Source: Acidimicrobiaceae bacterium
Lineage (GTDB): Bacteria; Actinomycetota; Acidimicrobiia; Acidimicrobiales; UBA8190
Reading direction: 5' to 3'
NCBI GenBank assembly: GCA_003151475.1
Contig: PLXQ01000059.1
Location: 1 to 64,000, forward strand
DNA length: 64,000 bases
The notes under the pieces were generated by a model. That model was not told the origin of the DNA, ran no database searches, and was given only the letters and a program-made list of their open reading frames with translations. Positions 42,710 through 50,846 of this stretch are shown piece by piece. Positions within the stretch are counted from its first letter, which is position 1; every line of letters begins with the position of its first letter. A program made the position numbers and the translations under genes.

Positions 42710-44503
42710 GTGATCGAGCGCGGCAGTTGGCAGACCGACGGCCATGTGATCGTCTGCGGCCTGAAGGGCGTGGGGCTGCGCACCGTCGAGCAGTTGCACA
42801 GAAACGGCGTCTCTGTCGTGGTGGTGGACGACGACCCCGATCTCCGGCTGGCCCGGATCGTGGAGAGCTGGGGCGTCACCCACATCCAGCGCAGCGCCCA
42901 CCAGGGAGACGGTCTGGTCGAGGCCGGCCTCGACACCGCGTCGGCCGTCGTGTGCACCGAGACGAGCGAGCTGGCCACCCTCGAGATCGCCATGCGCGTC
43001 CGCGAAGCGCGCCCCGATGTGCGCCTGGTCGTCCAGCTGGCCAACGAGTCGGTGGGCCGGGCCCTCGAACGGGTGACGGGAAAGGGCAGCGTGCTCGACG
43101 TCGCCACCCTGGCGGCGCCGTCGTTCGTGGAGGCCTGCCTGGGCCAGCCCTCGCACGAGATCGAGGTGAGCGGCGAGCGCTTCGCCGTGGTCAAGCTCAC
43201 CGTCGACGCTGACGAGGGTTTCAACCGGACCTTCCGGGGGCACTTCGGGAACCTGGCCCCGGTGGCCGTGATCCCCGCCGACGGCGGCGAGATGGCCTGC
43301 TGTCCGGGCCGGGACCACCCGGTGGCGGCCGGGGACCGGGTGGCCGTGTTCGGCACCCCCGACGAACTGGAGCGGTCCGGCGTGGACGTGGCCCGGGCCG
43401 CCCGGGCGGCCCATCCGTCGGTGTCACTGATCTTGAACCTGCGGCGGCGGCTGCGGGCACTGCTGCAGACCAACAGCAAAGGCCTCGTCTTCTCCCTCGT
43501 CGGTCTGCTTGCTCTCCTGGTGCTGTCCACCGTGGTCATCCACTTCGGCTACGTCGACCACGCCACGCACCGCCATCTCGGACTGCTGGCCTCGACCTAC
43601 TTCATGGTGGAGACCTTGGCCACCGTCGGATTCGGCGACTACTCGTTCGCCGCCCAGAGCGCGTGGCTCCAGGTCTTCGCCATCGGACTGATCGTGGTGG
43701 GCGTGACGCTCGTCACCACCAGCTTCGCCCTCTTCACCAACATCCTCGTCAGCCGCCGTATCGAGCAGTCGCTCGGTCGGCGACGCGTGCCCGGCATGGC
43801 CGGCCACGTGGTGGTGGTGGGCCTGGGCTCGGTGGGGATCAGGGTGGTGGAGGGGCTCCTGGCCGAAGGCCGGGGCGTCGTCGTCGTCGAGCGCGACGAC
43901 GACAACCGCTATCTCGACCGGGCCCGCGCCCTCGGGGTCCCCGTCGTCATCGGCGACGCCACGCAGCACCAGACCCACACCACGGTCAACCTGGCCGACG
44001 CGTCGGCTGTGGCCATCCTCACCAGTGCCGATCTGACCAACATCGAAACGGGACTGGCCGTCCGGGAGTCACTCGGGGACCGGTGGGAGGAGGTGCCGGT
44101 GGTCCTGCGGGTCTTCGACCGGGACCTGGCCCGGATGATGGAGCGGAACTTCGGCTTCGCCCACGTGCGGTCCACCTCGGCCCTGGCCGCCCCCTGGTTC
44201 GTGGGCGCCGCCCTCGGACTCGATGTCCTTGAGACCTTCTACGTCGATCAGCAGCCCTTTGTGGTGGGCCACCTCTCGATCGCTCCCGGGGGTGGCCTCC
44301 AGGGCCTGGCCATGCAGGACCTGTCGGCCCGGACACGGGTGATCGCCCTACGACACGCCGGCGCCGAAAGCGTTCTCGAACACCCCCCTCGCCGGGGGAC
44401 GCGCTTCGAGGGTGGGGACGAGGCCTACCTGCTCGGTCCCTACGAGGAGCTGCTCCAGGTACTGCGGCGTGACCAATCGACCGGGAGTGCCCAAAGCGGC
44501 TGA
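42710..44503 (+). CDS. K+ channel with two RCK/TrkA-N regions
   Basis: The 597-residue protein has a TrkA-N domain at the N-terminus (GHVIVCGLKGVGLRTVEQLH, VVVDDDPD), then two membrane helices around the selectivity filter TVGFGD (305-310). A second TrkA-N domain follows (VVVVGLGSVGIRVVEGLLAE, VVVERDD, VVIGDATQ) with a C-terminal RCK domain. It should form a potassium channel gated by a nucleotide or ion bound to the RCK ring. Having RCK on both sides of the pore is unusual. GTG 42710 is the first in-frame start, 40 bp after zwf, so the two may be co-transcribed. Confidence 0.88.
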   Translation: MIERGSWQTDGHVIVCGLKGVGLRTVEQLHRNGVSVVVVDDDPDLRLARIVESWGVTHIQRSAHQGDGLVEAGLDTASAVVCTETSELATLEIAMRVREARPDVRLVVQLANESVGRALERVTGKGSVLDVATLAAPSFVEACLGQPSHEIEVSGERFAVVKLTVDADEGFNRTFRGHFGNLAPVAVIPADGGEMACCPGRDHPVAAGDRVAVFGTPDELERSGVDVARAARAAHPSVSLILNLRRRLRALLQTNSKGLVFSLVGLLALLVLSTVVIHFGYVDHATHRHLGLLASTYFMVETLATVGFGDYSFAAQSAWLQVFAIGLIVVGVTLVTTSFALFTNILVSRRIEQSLGRRRVPGMAGHVVVVGLGSVGIRVVEGLLAEGRGVVVVERDDDNRYLDRARALGVPVVIGDATQHQTHTTVNLADASAVAILTSADLTNIETGLAVRESLGDRWEEVPVVLRVFDRDLARMMERNFGFAHVRSTSALAAPWFVGAALGLDVLETFYVDQQPFVVGHLSIAPGGGLQGLAMQDLSARTRVIALRHAGAESVLEHPPRRGTRFEGGDEAYLLGPYEELLQVLRRDQSTGSAQSG

Positions 44504-44538
44504 CGCCCGGCGCATGCCGAAGCACCCGCCGGGCGTCA
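44501..44538. terminator. Strong hairpin between convergent channel and glnII genes
   Basis: TGACGCCCGGCG (44501-44512) and CGCCGGGCGTCA (44527-44538) pair perfectly over 12 bp with a 14-base loop. The left arm begins with the channel gene's own stop codon. No T-run follows, so it is a GC-rich hairpin of the kind common in high-GC actinobacteria. It ends 19 bp before the glnII stop and could act on both strands. Confidence 0.7.
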
Positions 44539-44557
44539 CCGTTCTCAGATCACTCGA

Positions 44558-45574
44558 TCAGGCGCCGTCGCCGGCGGCGTCGCCACAGATGGTGTTCACG
44601 ATGAGACCGCTCACCACGTAGGGATCCATGTTGGCGTTGGGACGGCGGTCCTCGAGCCAACCCTTCTTGTCCTTGGCCACGGCCCAGGGGATACGGACCG
44701 AGGCACCGCGGTCAGATGTCCCGTAGGTGAACTGCGACCAATGCGCCGTCTCGTGGGCCCCGGTCAGGCGATCGGCGATCCCGACACCGTAGTTCTTCAC
44801 GTGCTCCTCCACGTTCTTCCCGAGGGCCTCGCAACCGGCGATGATGGCGTCCCAACCGCCGTCCTCGCGCATGGCCTTGGTAGAGAAGTTGGTATGGGCG
44901 CCGGCTCCGTTCCAGTCCCCCATGATGGGCTTCGGCTCGAGAGTGGCGTAGACGCCGAAGTCCTCGGCGATGCGGAAGAGCAGCCAGCGCGCCACCCAGA
45001 GCTGGTCGGCCACCATGGGCGGGGGTAGGACCCCGATCTGGAACTCCCACTGGCCCATCATGACCTCGGCGTTTGTGCCCTCGATCCCGAGCCCCGCCTC
45101 CATGCAGGCCAGCGTGTGCCGTTCCACGATGTCGCGGCCGGGCATCTTGTCGCCACCCACACCGCAGTAGTAGGGACCCTGGGGCGCCGGGTAGCCGTTG
45201 GCCGGCCATCCCATGGGACGGCCCCCCTCGAGGAAGGTGTATTCCTGTTCGATGCCGAACATGGGCTCCTGGTCGGCGTACTTCTCCGCCGCCGCCGCGC
45301 AGGCGGCGCGGGTGTTCGTGGCATGGGGGGTGAAGTCGGTCAGCAGGACCTCACACATCACGAGTTTGTCGCCCGGTTTCCGTAGAGGGTCGGGGCAGCT
45401 GAAGACCGGCTGCAGGACGCAGTCGGAGTCGTTACCGCTCGCCTGGTTGGTGCTGGAGCCGTCGAACCCCCAGATACCGGGCTCCTTGCCGTCGGCGACG
45501 ATGCGTGTCTTGCTCCGAAGGAGCGGCGACGGCTCGGTTCCGTCGATCCAGATGTACTCAGCCTGATAGCTCAT
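44558..45574 (-). CDS. glnII: Type II glutamine synthetase (GlnII)
   Basis: The 338-residue protein is the short eukaryote-like form of glutamine synthetase, not the 470-residue GlnA. It has GIWGFDGSSTNQASGNDSD, the ammonia/metal region MFGIEQEYTFLEG, NAEVMMGQWEFQIG and the ATP region GDWNGAGAHTNFSTKAMRED. The C-terminal RGASVRIPWAVAKDKKGWLEDRRPNANMDPY carries the substrate-binding arginines. It makes glutamine from glutamate and ammonia. The start is the ATG read from 45574; an upstream extension to 45649 has no family match. In Streptomyces and Frankia GlnII coexists with GlnA. Confidence 0.92.
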   Translation of the reverse strand: MSYQAEYIWIDGTEPSPLLRSKTRIVADGKEPGIWGFDGSSTNQASGNDSDCVLQPVFSCPDPLRKPGDKLVMCEVLLTDFTPHATNTRAACAAAAEKYADQEPMFGIEQEYTFLEGGRPMGWPANGYPAPQGPYYCGVGGDKMPGRDIVERHTLACMEAGLGIEGTNAEVMMGQWEFQIGVLPPPMVADQLWVARWLLFRIAEDFGVYATLEPKPIMGDWNGAGAHTNFSTKAMREDGGWDAIIAGCEALGKNVEEHVKNYGVGIADRLTGAHETAHWSQFTYGTSDRGASVRIPWAVAKDKKGWLEDRRPNANMDPYVVSGLIVNTICGDAAGDGA

Positions 45575-45979
45575 GGGACGTAGGTCCTCCGCTTCCTCGG
45601 TCTCCTTGTGCGCTGTCGCGCTCGGTCGGTGTCGCCCGCCGCGTGACACCGATCACACTCTCAGTCCTCTGTGTCGCCCACGTTTCGGCGTTGTGAACGC
45701 CGGGTGACGGCGGCGCCCGCTGGAGGACTCCGCCCCATCGAAGTGGACGAGGTCCCGCAGCCTAGGTGCTGGCGGCGGGAGCTACGACCTGGGCTTTCTC
45801 GTCAAAGCGCGGGCACGACCGCTCGTGGTGCATCGGTTCGCCGATCCGGGTACCCAGGACGTCGGTGCAACGAAAGGCCCGGCTCACCAGTCAGGCGAAG
45901 ACGAGCCGACGATGCTGCCCAAAACGCGGCCGACGACTGACCCGGTCCACCCCGGGCCCGATCCATGGGACTCTGTCCG
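45575..45979. other. Intergenic region between divergent glnII and transglutaminase genes
   Basis: No gene is seen in these 405 bases. The glnII side includes GGAGGA and AAGGAG motifs just upstream of its start, and a GTGACACCGATCAC stretch (45640-45654) with partial dyad symmetry that could be a regulator site. A GlnR box is not clear. Plus-strand frames here are GC-rich shadows. Confidence 0.4.
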
Positions 45980-46927
45980 ATGAGCAACATCACGGTCGTG
46001 GACACAGGCGCGCCGACGCGGACGGTCAGCTGTGACATGGCATTCGCCGTGTCGGTGCCGTCCGAGCTCGTCCTGCAGGTGGTGGCGTCGGAATCGGCCG
46101 GCCGCGTCGAAGACGAGTTCTTCGAGATCCTGATGAACGGGGCACCGGTGTCGTCGGTCACCGAAGTGCGCGATCTGGCGGGGGCGAGGATGCACATCGT
46201 CCACTGCGATCCGGGTCGTCTCACTGTCGCCTATCGGGCCCGGATCGATGCCGGCCACTTGGGGCGGACCGGGCTGGCAACGGCCGGTGACAGCGGCACG
46301 GTGGGTGACGCCGGCACGGTGAGCGCCGGCGGCACGGTGAGCGGCGGCGGCACAGCGGGCGGCACGGTGGGCGGGTCCACGGCGCCCTACGAACGGCAGG
46401 TCTATCTGCGGCCGAGCCGGTACTGTCCGAGCGATCACCTCGTCGGGTTCGCCGCCGCCGAATTCGGTACCGGTCCCCATGTGGTAGCCCGGGTGGCCGC
46501 CATCACCCGCTTCATCCGGCAACGGATCGGCTACGTGCCCGGCTCGAGCAGCGTGCACGACTCGGCCGAAGACACCTTGCTGACGGGGATGGGCACCTGT
46601 CGGGACTTCGCCCATCTCGGGGTGGCATTGTGCCGGGCCACCGGCGTGCCGGCCCGGTTCGTCGCCGTCTACGCACCGGGGCTCTACCCCATGGATTTCC
46701 ACGCCGTTTTCGAGGCCTTCGAGAACGGGCGGTGGTACGTGTACGACTCGACCGGGCTCGCCCCCCGGCAGTCGCTGGTGCGGATCGTGACGGGCCGTGA
46801 TGCGGCCGACGCCGCCTTCGCCGCCACCATCAGCGGCAACGCGGAGCTCGAGACCATCGAGGTGTCGGCCACGGTGGGGGGAAGACTCCCCACCGACGAC
46901 TACTCCCGGATCGTCGAGCTGGCCTAG
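45980..46927 (+). CDS. Transglutaminase-like cysteine protease-fold protein
   Basis: The 315-residue protein has an N-terminal beta domain and a transglutaminase core. The catalytic Cys is in GTCRDFAHLG, His in DFHAVFEAF and Asp in VYDSTGLAP. A Gly-rich repeat (GTVSAGG, GTVSGGG) links the two. The family includes amidohydrolases and peptidases; no cross-linking activity should be assumed. No signal peptide is seen, so it is likely cytosolic. ATG 45980 begins the family sequence; ATG 45965 is possible. Its 3' end overlaps the convergent aminotransferase by 4 bp. Confidence 0.85.
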   Translation: MSNITVVDTGAPTRTVSCDMAFAVSVPSELVLQVVASESAGRVEDEFFEILMNGAPVSSVTEVRDLAGARMHIVHCDPGRLTVAYRARIDAGHLGRTGLATAGDSGTVGDAGTVSAGGTVSGGGTAGGTVGGSTAPYERQVYLRPSRYCPSDHLVGFAAAEFGTGPHVVARVAAITRFIRQRIGYVPGSSSVHDSAEDTLLTGMGTCRDFAHLGVALCRATGVPARFVAVYAPGLYPMDFHAVFEAFENGRWYVYDSTGLAPRQSLVRIVTGRDAADAAFAATISGNAELETIEVSATVGGRLPTDDYSRIVELA

Positions 46928-48162
46928 GACGAGGCGGCCACCTCGTCGAAAGCCGACTCCGTGACGTCGAGGACGCGGGCGAGATCGTCCTCGTCCATGG
47001 CGCCGGAGACGAACCAGTTGTGACGGGGGTGGAGGTAGACGCCGCCGAGGATCGAGCGCTGGGCGAAGACGTTGGCCAGGGCGAAGGTGTCGTCGCCGGC
47101 GAAGGACAGAAACGGCATCTGGACGGGCCCGGAGAGAGAGACCTCGAGGCCGCGGGCCGAGGCCTGCTCGGCCAGGCCCTCACGGAGCATGGTGCCGATC
47201 TTCACCGTCCGGCCCACGGTGTCCTCCTCGTCGAGGACCTGCAGGGTGGCCAGCGAAGCGGCCATGGAGACCGCCGCGAACCAGAAGGAGCCGGTGGTGT
47301 AGATGCTCCGGACGGCGTCGGCCAGAGAGGCCCGACCGAGGACGGCACCGAGGGCGTAGCCGTTGGCGATGGCCTTGCTCCAGGCACTCAGATCAGGCGC
47401 CACTCCGATCGGCTCCCAGCTGCTGCCGTGATGAAGACGCAGTCCGCAGCGGACGTCGTCGAGGATGAGGACCGCCCCCGTGCGGTCGCACAGGGCGCGC
47501 AGACCGGTGGCGAAAACCGGATCGGGCAGCTCCAGGTCGACGCCGATGTCATGGCGGATGGGGCTGACGACGATGCCGGCCAGGTCGTCTCCCGCCGCCG
47601 AAGCGGCGGCCTCGACCGAGGCCAGGTCGTTGTAGCGGTACTGGATCAGATGGGCCCGGTCCTCGGGCAAGACACCGGACGGGCCCGGGGTGCACCAGGG
47701 AGCAGCCCCGTGATAGGCGCCGGTGGCCACCAGGATCTTGCGCTTGGCGGTGGCGGCCCGGGCGATGGTGACGCACTGGGTGGTGGCGTCGGTGCCGTTC
47801 TTGGAGAAGATGGCCCAGTCGGCGTGGTCGACGCTGTCGGTCATGGCCTCGGCCAGTTCGACCATGCGTGGTGACGGCCCGTTCTGGCAGTCGGCCAGGG
47901 CCGCTTGGCGGGCAACCGCCTCGTCCACGCGCGGGTGGCGGTGGCCGAGGAGGACGGGACCGTAGCTGCACATGAGGTCGATGTACTCGTTGCCGTCGAC
48001 GTCCCAGACACGGGAGCCGAGGCCGTGGCTCATGAACTGGGGATAGCCGCGGGGCAGAGAAGCCACGTTCTGATGGCCGTAGAGGCCACCGGGGATGACC
48101 CGGGCCGCCCGGGCCCGGAGTCCGGCGTCGACGGCCAGCCGGTCCCCCCCAACGTCTTCCAT
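46924..48162 (-). CDS. Class III aminotransferase, glutamate-1-semialdehyde mutase-like
   Basis: The 412-residue protein is a fold-type I PLP enzyme. K263 in WSKAIANGYALG binds PLP, D235 in LILDDVRCG contacts the pyridine nitrogen, and SKNGTDATT (120-128) and GAYHGA (148-153) are the usual PLP-phosphate and cofactor segments. The best match is the HemL-like group, but the sequence lacks a full HemL signature, so a different omega- or beta-aminotransferase is as likely. The start ATG read from 48162 follows GGAGGGGAG; the frame extends to 48219 without support. Confidence 0.85.
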   Translation of the reverse strand: MEDVGGDRLAVDAGLRARAARVIPGGLYGHQNVASLPRGYPQFMSHGLGSRVWDVDGNEYIDLMCSYGPVLLGHRHPRVDEAVARQAALADCQNGPSPRMVELAEAMTDSVDHADWAIFSKNGTDATTQCVTIARAATAKRKILVATGAYHGAAPWCTPGPSGVLPEDRAHLIQYRYNDLASVEAAASAAGDDLAGIVVSPIRHDIGVDLELPDPVFATGLRALCDRTGAVLILDDVRCGLRLHHGSSWEPIGVAPDLSAWSKAIANGYALGAVLGRASLADAVRSIYTTGSFWFAAVSMAASLATLQVLDEEDTVGRTVKIGTMLREGLAEQASARGLEVSLSGPVQMPFLSFAGDDTFALANVFAQRSILGGVYLHPRHNWFVSGAMDEDDLARVLDVTESAFDEVAASS

Positions 48163-48183
48163 GTCCGCTCCCCTCCGGCGTGT

Positions 48184-48223
48184 CCGAGAACAAGGCCTGA
48201 TGCCGGGGCCCGAGAACAAGGCC
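48184..48223. repeat. 26-bp-period direct repeat, two copies
   Basis: CCGAGAACAAGGCC occurs at 48184-48197 and 48210-48223. It lies 17 bp past the stop of the DMF-amidohydrolase-like gene and just upstream of the aminotransferase gene, both on the minus strand. Confidence 0.8.
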
Positions 48224-48239
48224 CGCGGCGCCAGGTTAG

Positions 48240-49727
48240 TTAGCCCAGTCGGTCGAGGATGGTGCGGGTGATCTGCTCGACGGCGGGTGACGCCCCGTCG
48301 AGGCCGTGCACCCAGTCAGTGCAGCCGCTCGTGACCACCGTGCCTCCCCGGGTGTAGGTACCGAGGACTGCGTGTCCGTAGGCGAGGCGCTCACAGGTCT
48401 CGGGGTCGCTGCTGCCGAGGAGGCGACCGGCGACGTACTCGAGCTCGGACGGGAGGTGGTCGGGGACGGGACGGACCGAGGTCCGGCGGTCGAAGGGGGC
48501 GGCCGGGGCAGTGGCCAAGATAACGAAGCCGTCGGGAGTGCCGTCGGTGCCCGTCGGATAGGGCAGGCCGTCGCGGTAGGTGAAGTCGCAGCCGTCACAC
48601 TCGTAGCCGACAACGGTGGAGGCGGCGCCGAGGACGTCGCCGTACTCGAGGCCCGTGCCCTCGAAGAGCCAGTGCCCGGGGCGGTGCACTGTGTAGCCCC
48701 CGGCCCCTTCTTTCGCCTTGAGGCCGATGTGATGGTAGCCACCGCGGGTGAAGGTGACGCCGGTCATGGCGTTCTCGGGCCGTTCGAGAATGGGGTCCGA
48801 CCACATGGCGGTCACCTCGTGTTGGCGGTCGGTGCCGTAGAGGGGGTCTCTCTCGAAGCGTCCCTTGTAGCCCACCATCTTCTTGCCGCCGTCCTCCAGA
48901 CGGACCTGCCAGAAGGCGGTGTTGCCCGACAGGAAAGCCACGTTTCCCCCGCCGGCGATGAAGGTCTCCACGCTGTCGCGCATCGGCATCGACCAGTACT
49001 CGTCATGACCGATGGACAGAAGCAAGGTGTAGTCGTCCAGAAGCGACAGGTCCTCGAGGTCGGCGTTCGTGGCGTAGTCGAATGCGTAGCCGTTGTTCTC
49101 GGCCCAGACGACGAAGGGATGTTCCCAGTTGGGCCAGCCGGCCGAGCCGCACCAGTCGGAGAGACCGTTGACCGTCTTGTAGCCCCGGTGGGCGGTGCGC
49201 TGCGGATCGGGGGTGTAGACAGCGGTGACCCTGCGTCCGAGACCGGGGGGCTTGCGGAGATAGCCCGGCGCCGCCGGCCGGGCGAAGGAGACCTCCACGG
49301 CACCGGTGTAGAGGTTCCGGCCGTTATAGACGTCGTTGTAGGCGTTCCAGGTATTGGTCCCGAGGGCCATGAGGATCCGTTGACGCTCGCCCCGGGCAGA
49401 GCGGACGACGACGAAAGCGGCGCTGGTGGCCGCGCCGGCAGCATCGGAGAGGGCGATCTCGTAATAGCCCGTCGCCCACTGCCCCACCGTCACCGTGGCC
49501 GCCACGGGCCAGTCGCAGCCGTCATGGGTGACCGACTCGGGATACCGATGGTCTCCCACGTCGAGTCCGCGGCGCTCCCAGACGACCTGGCGATTGGCGC
49601 CGATGCGGGCGATCTCGATATCGAGCGGTCCGGTCTCGCTGGTGAGATGCAGAGCGAAGCTCTGGCCCGGTTCCACGGACTGGGGCCAGGCGTAGCCGGC
49701 CACGGGTCCAGGATGAAACGTCGTCAT
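48240..49727 (-). CDS. N,N-dimethylformamidase beta-subunit-like protein
   Basis: The 495-residue protein matches the large-subunit C-terminal domain of dimethylformamidase (DMFA2-type): MALGTNTWNAYNDVYNGRNLY, LLLSIGHDEYWSMPMRDSVE, GGGNVAFLSGNTAFWQVR and the late VVTSGCTDWVHGL. The full enzyme's N-terminal extension is absent, although a beta-sandwich precedes the core. Most relatives have unknown substrates, so amide hydrolysis is only a suggestion. The ATG read from 49727 follows AGGAGA. It may be co-transcribed with the downstream aminotransferase gene. Confidence 0.8.
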   Translation of the reverse strand: MTTFHPGPVAGYAWPQSVEPGQSFALHLTSETGPLDIEIARIGANRQVVWERRGLDVGDHRYPESVTHDGCDWPVAATVTVGQWATGYYEIALSDAAGAATSAAFVVVRSARGERQRILMALGTNTWNAYNDVYNGRNLYTGAVEVSFARPAAPGYLRKPPGLGRRVTAVYTPDPQRTAHRGYKTVNGLSDWCGSAGWPNWEHPFVVWAENNGYAFDYATNADLEDLSLLDDYTLLLSIGHDEYWSMPMRDSVETFIAGGGNVAFLSGNTAFWQVRLEDGGKKMVGYKGRFERDPLYGTDRQHEVTAMWSDPILERPENAMTGVTFTRGGYHHIGLKAKEGAGGYTVHRPGHWLFEGTGLEYGDVLGAASTVVGYECDGCDFTYRDGLPYPTGTDGTPDGFVILATAPAAPFDRRTSVRPVPDHLPSELEYVAGRLLGSSDPETCERLAYGHAVLGTYTRGGTVVTSGCTDWVHGLDGASPAVEQITRTILDRLG

Positions 49728-49884
49728 ATGCTCTCCTGCCGATGAGACCCCCGCCGCGACGCGGCGAGATCATTTAATCGCGCGCCGCCCGCAAAGAAAC
49801 GGGAGTTCCGGTGAAATGTCTGGTAACGCGCCGCCCGATTTACTATCGTTGTCCGTTGACGGCCAGAGATGAAGGAGGTGCCCG

Positions 49885-49956
49885 TTGACAATCGAACCGA
49901 AGATGCAAGTGGAGACGGGCGCTGCCCCGCTCGCCGTGTCGACCCGCTCGGCCTGA
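49885..49956 (+). CDS. 23-residue peptide ORF with near-perfect ribosome binding site (possible leader)
   Basis: AAGGAGGT lies five bases before a TTG at 49885, which opens a frame MTIEPKMQVETGAAPLAVST... ending TGA at 49956. The peptide has no signal sequence and no obvious precursor motif. Downstream, a 12-bp palindrome (CTCAGCGCTGAG, 49960-49971), a GGCGCGCCCC direct duplication (50044-50063) and a hairpin GGCCTCG-CT-CGAGGCC (50070-50085) precede the small gene at 50110. A translated leader controlling that gene is possible. The ribosome site is strong, but the product has no recognised relatives. Confidence 0.38.
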   Translation: MTIEPKMQVETGAAPLAVSTRSA

Positions 49957-50109
49957 TCTCTCAGCGCTGAGTTCGCACTAGGCGCTGCGGCGCTTCCTGC
50001 CGGTCGTTCGCGCCATCTTCCTTTGTAGGCGGTCGGTGTTCTTGGCGCGCCCCGGCGCGCCCCGTAGGTGGCCTCGCTCGAGGCCCTGGTGAAGTCCTGA
50101 GGAGTAACG

Positions 50110-50352
50110 ATGCACCCCGAGTCAATGGGCGCGCTCGCGCGCCAGCACCAGGCTGAGCTTCTCCGCCGACAGCAGTTCCGAGATAGCGCCGGAGACGGCT
50201 CCGGTTCTCTCGCCGACAGAAAGGCGATGCCGGTCAACCCGCTGCGTCGCGCCCTGGGCTCCGCGCTCGTCCTGGCTGGCACGCGCCTGATGGCCGGCAA
50301 CGGCACCGCCGACAGGGTCATTCACGCGTCGCGCGAAAGCACTCTGCGGTAA
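50110..50352 (+). CDS. Small basic actinobacterial protein (hypothetical)
   Basis: ATG 50110 follows TGAGGAG at five to six bases. The 80-residue product starts MHPESMGALARQHQAELLRR and has a C-terminal RRALGSALVLAGTRLMAG segment. Many short actinobacterial proteins share the pattern MHPxxxxxLAxxHxAELLRR...LRxxLGxxLVxxGxRL; their function is unknown. A short amphipathic helix may touch the membrane. The end overlaps a convergent remnant by 31 bp. Confidence 0.68.
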   Translation: MHPESMGALARQHQAELLRRQQFRDSAGDGSGSLADRKAMPVNPLRRALGSALVLAGTRLMAGNGTADRVIHASRESTLR

Positions 50353-50747
50353 GCGATGGCGATGAGGAGGGCGGCGAGCACGACGAAGAAGGCGGCTTCG
50401 ATGCCCTGGAAAGCCCAGAACCGGCTGGCGGGCTGGTAGGTGACCAGCTGGTGAAATCCGTGGGAGGCCGGGCGGCCGGGTCCCCCCTTCGTGGCGAAGA
50501 GCCCGTTGCGGCAGACAGCGGGGACGTCGCTGAGGGAGAAGCTGCCGTCGGAGCCGTTGCCTGCCTCTACCCGGCGTTGCGGGCGTCGCGGCTCTCTCCG
50601 TCCGAAGCGCTCCGCACGGTGTGAGTTCGAGCGGTGTGAACTCGAGCAGGCGACAAGATCAGCCAGCTCTTTGCGTTCGTCGATCCTGCCGAGGTGTAGC
50701 ACCACCAGAAAAGGTGTAACGGATCCGCCCCCACGGGGATTCGACAA
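50322..50747 (-). pseudogene. C-terminal fragment of an ABC-2-like permease
   Basis: The last 45 residues read HQLVTYQPASRFWAFQGIEA then a hydrophobic helix (AFFVVLAALLIAIAYRRVLSR). The YQPASRFWxFQxIE motif followed by one helix is the end of a group of actinobacterial ABC-type permeases. Upstream in the same frame the sequence is low in hydrophobic residues and unlike a permease, so only the 3' end is left. It lies next to the 12-bp inverted repeat at 50730. Confidence 0.45.
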
Positions 50748-50769
50748 GGAGAGAGTAAATCCCCGTGGG
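50730..50769. repeat. Perfect 12-bp inverted repeat with 16-bp spacer
   Basis: CCCACGGGGATT (50730-50741) and AATCCCCGTGGG (50758-50769) are exact reverse complements. The repeat lies between two truncated transporter genes. It could be a terminator-like hairpin or a scar of a rearrangement; there is no transposase. Confidence 0.75.
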
Positions 50770-50846
50770 TGCGAAGTATCCGTCTTGGCCCAATCTCTTC
50801 TCTACCCCGTTCGGAGCCAGGCGAAACGCCCGTTGCCCCTGGGTGA

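Noticed and set aside
45640-45660. GlnR binding site upstream of glnII
   Set aside because: The GTGACACCGATCAC stretch has only partial dyad symmetry and does not match the gTnAc-n6-GaAAc pattern well enough.
49885-49956. RiPP precursor peptide
   Set aside because: No core-peptide features (Cys, Ser/Thr cluster, double-Gly or recognition motif) and no modifying enzyme nearby.
50730-50769. Terminal inverted repeats of an insertion sequence
   Set aside because: The arms are only 16 bp apart with no transposase and no target duplication; a scar or hairpin is a better description.
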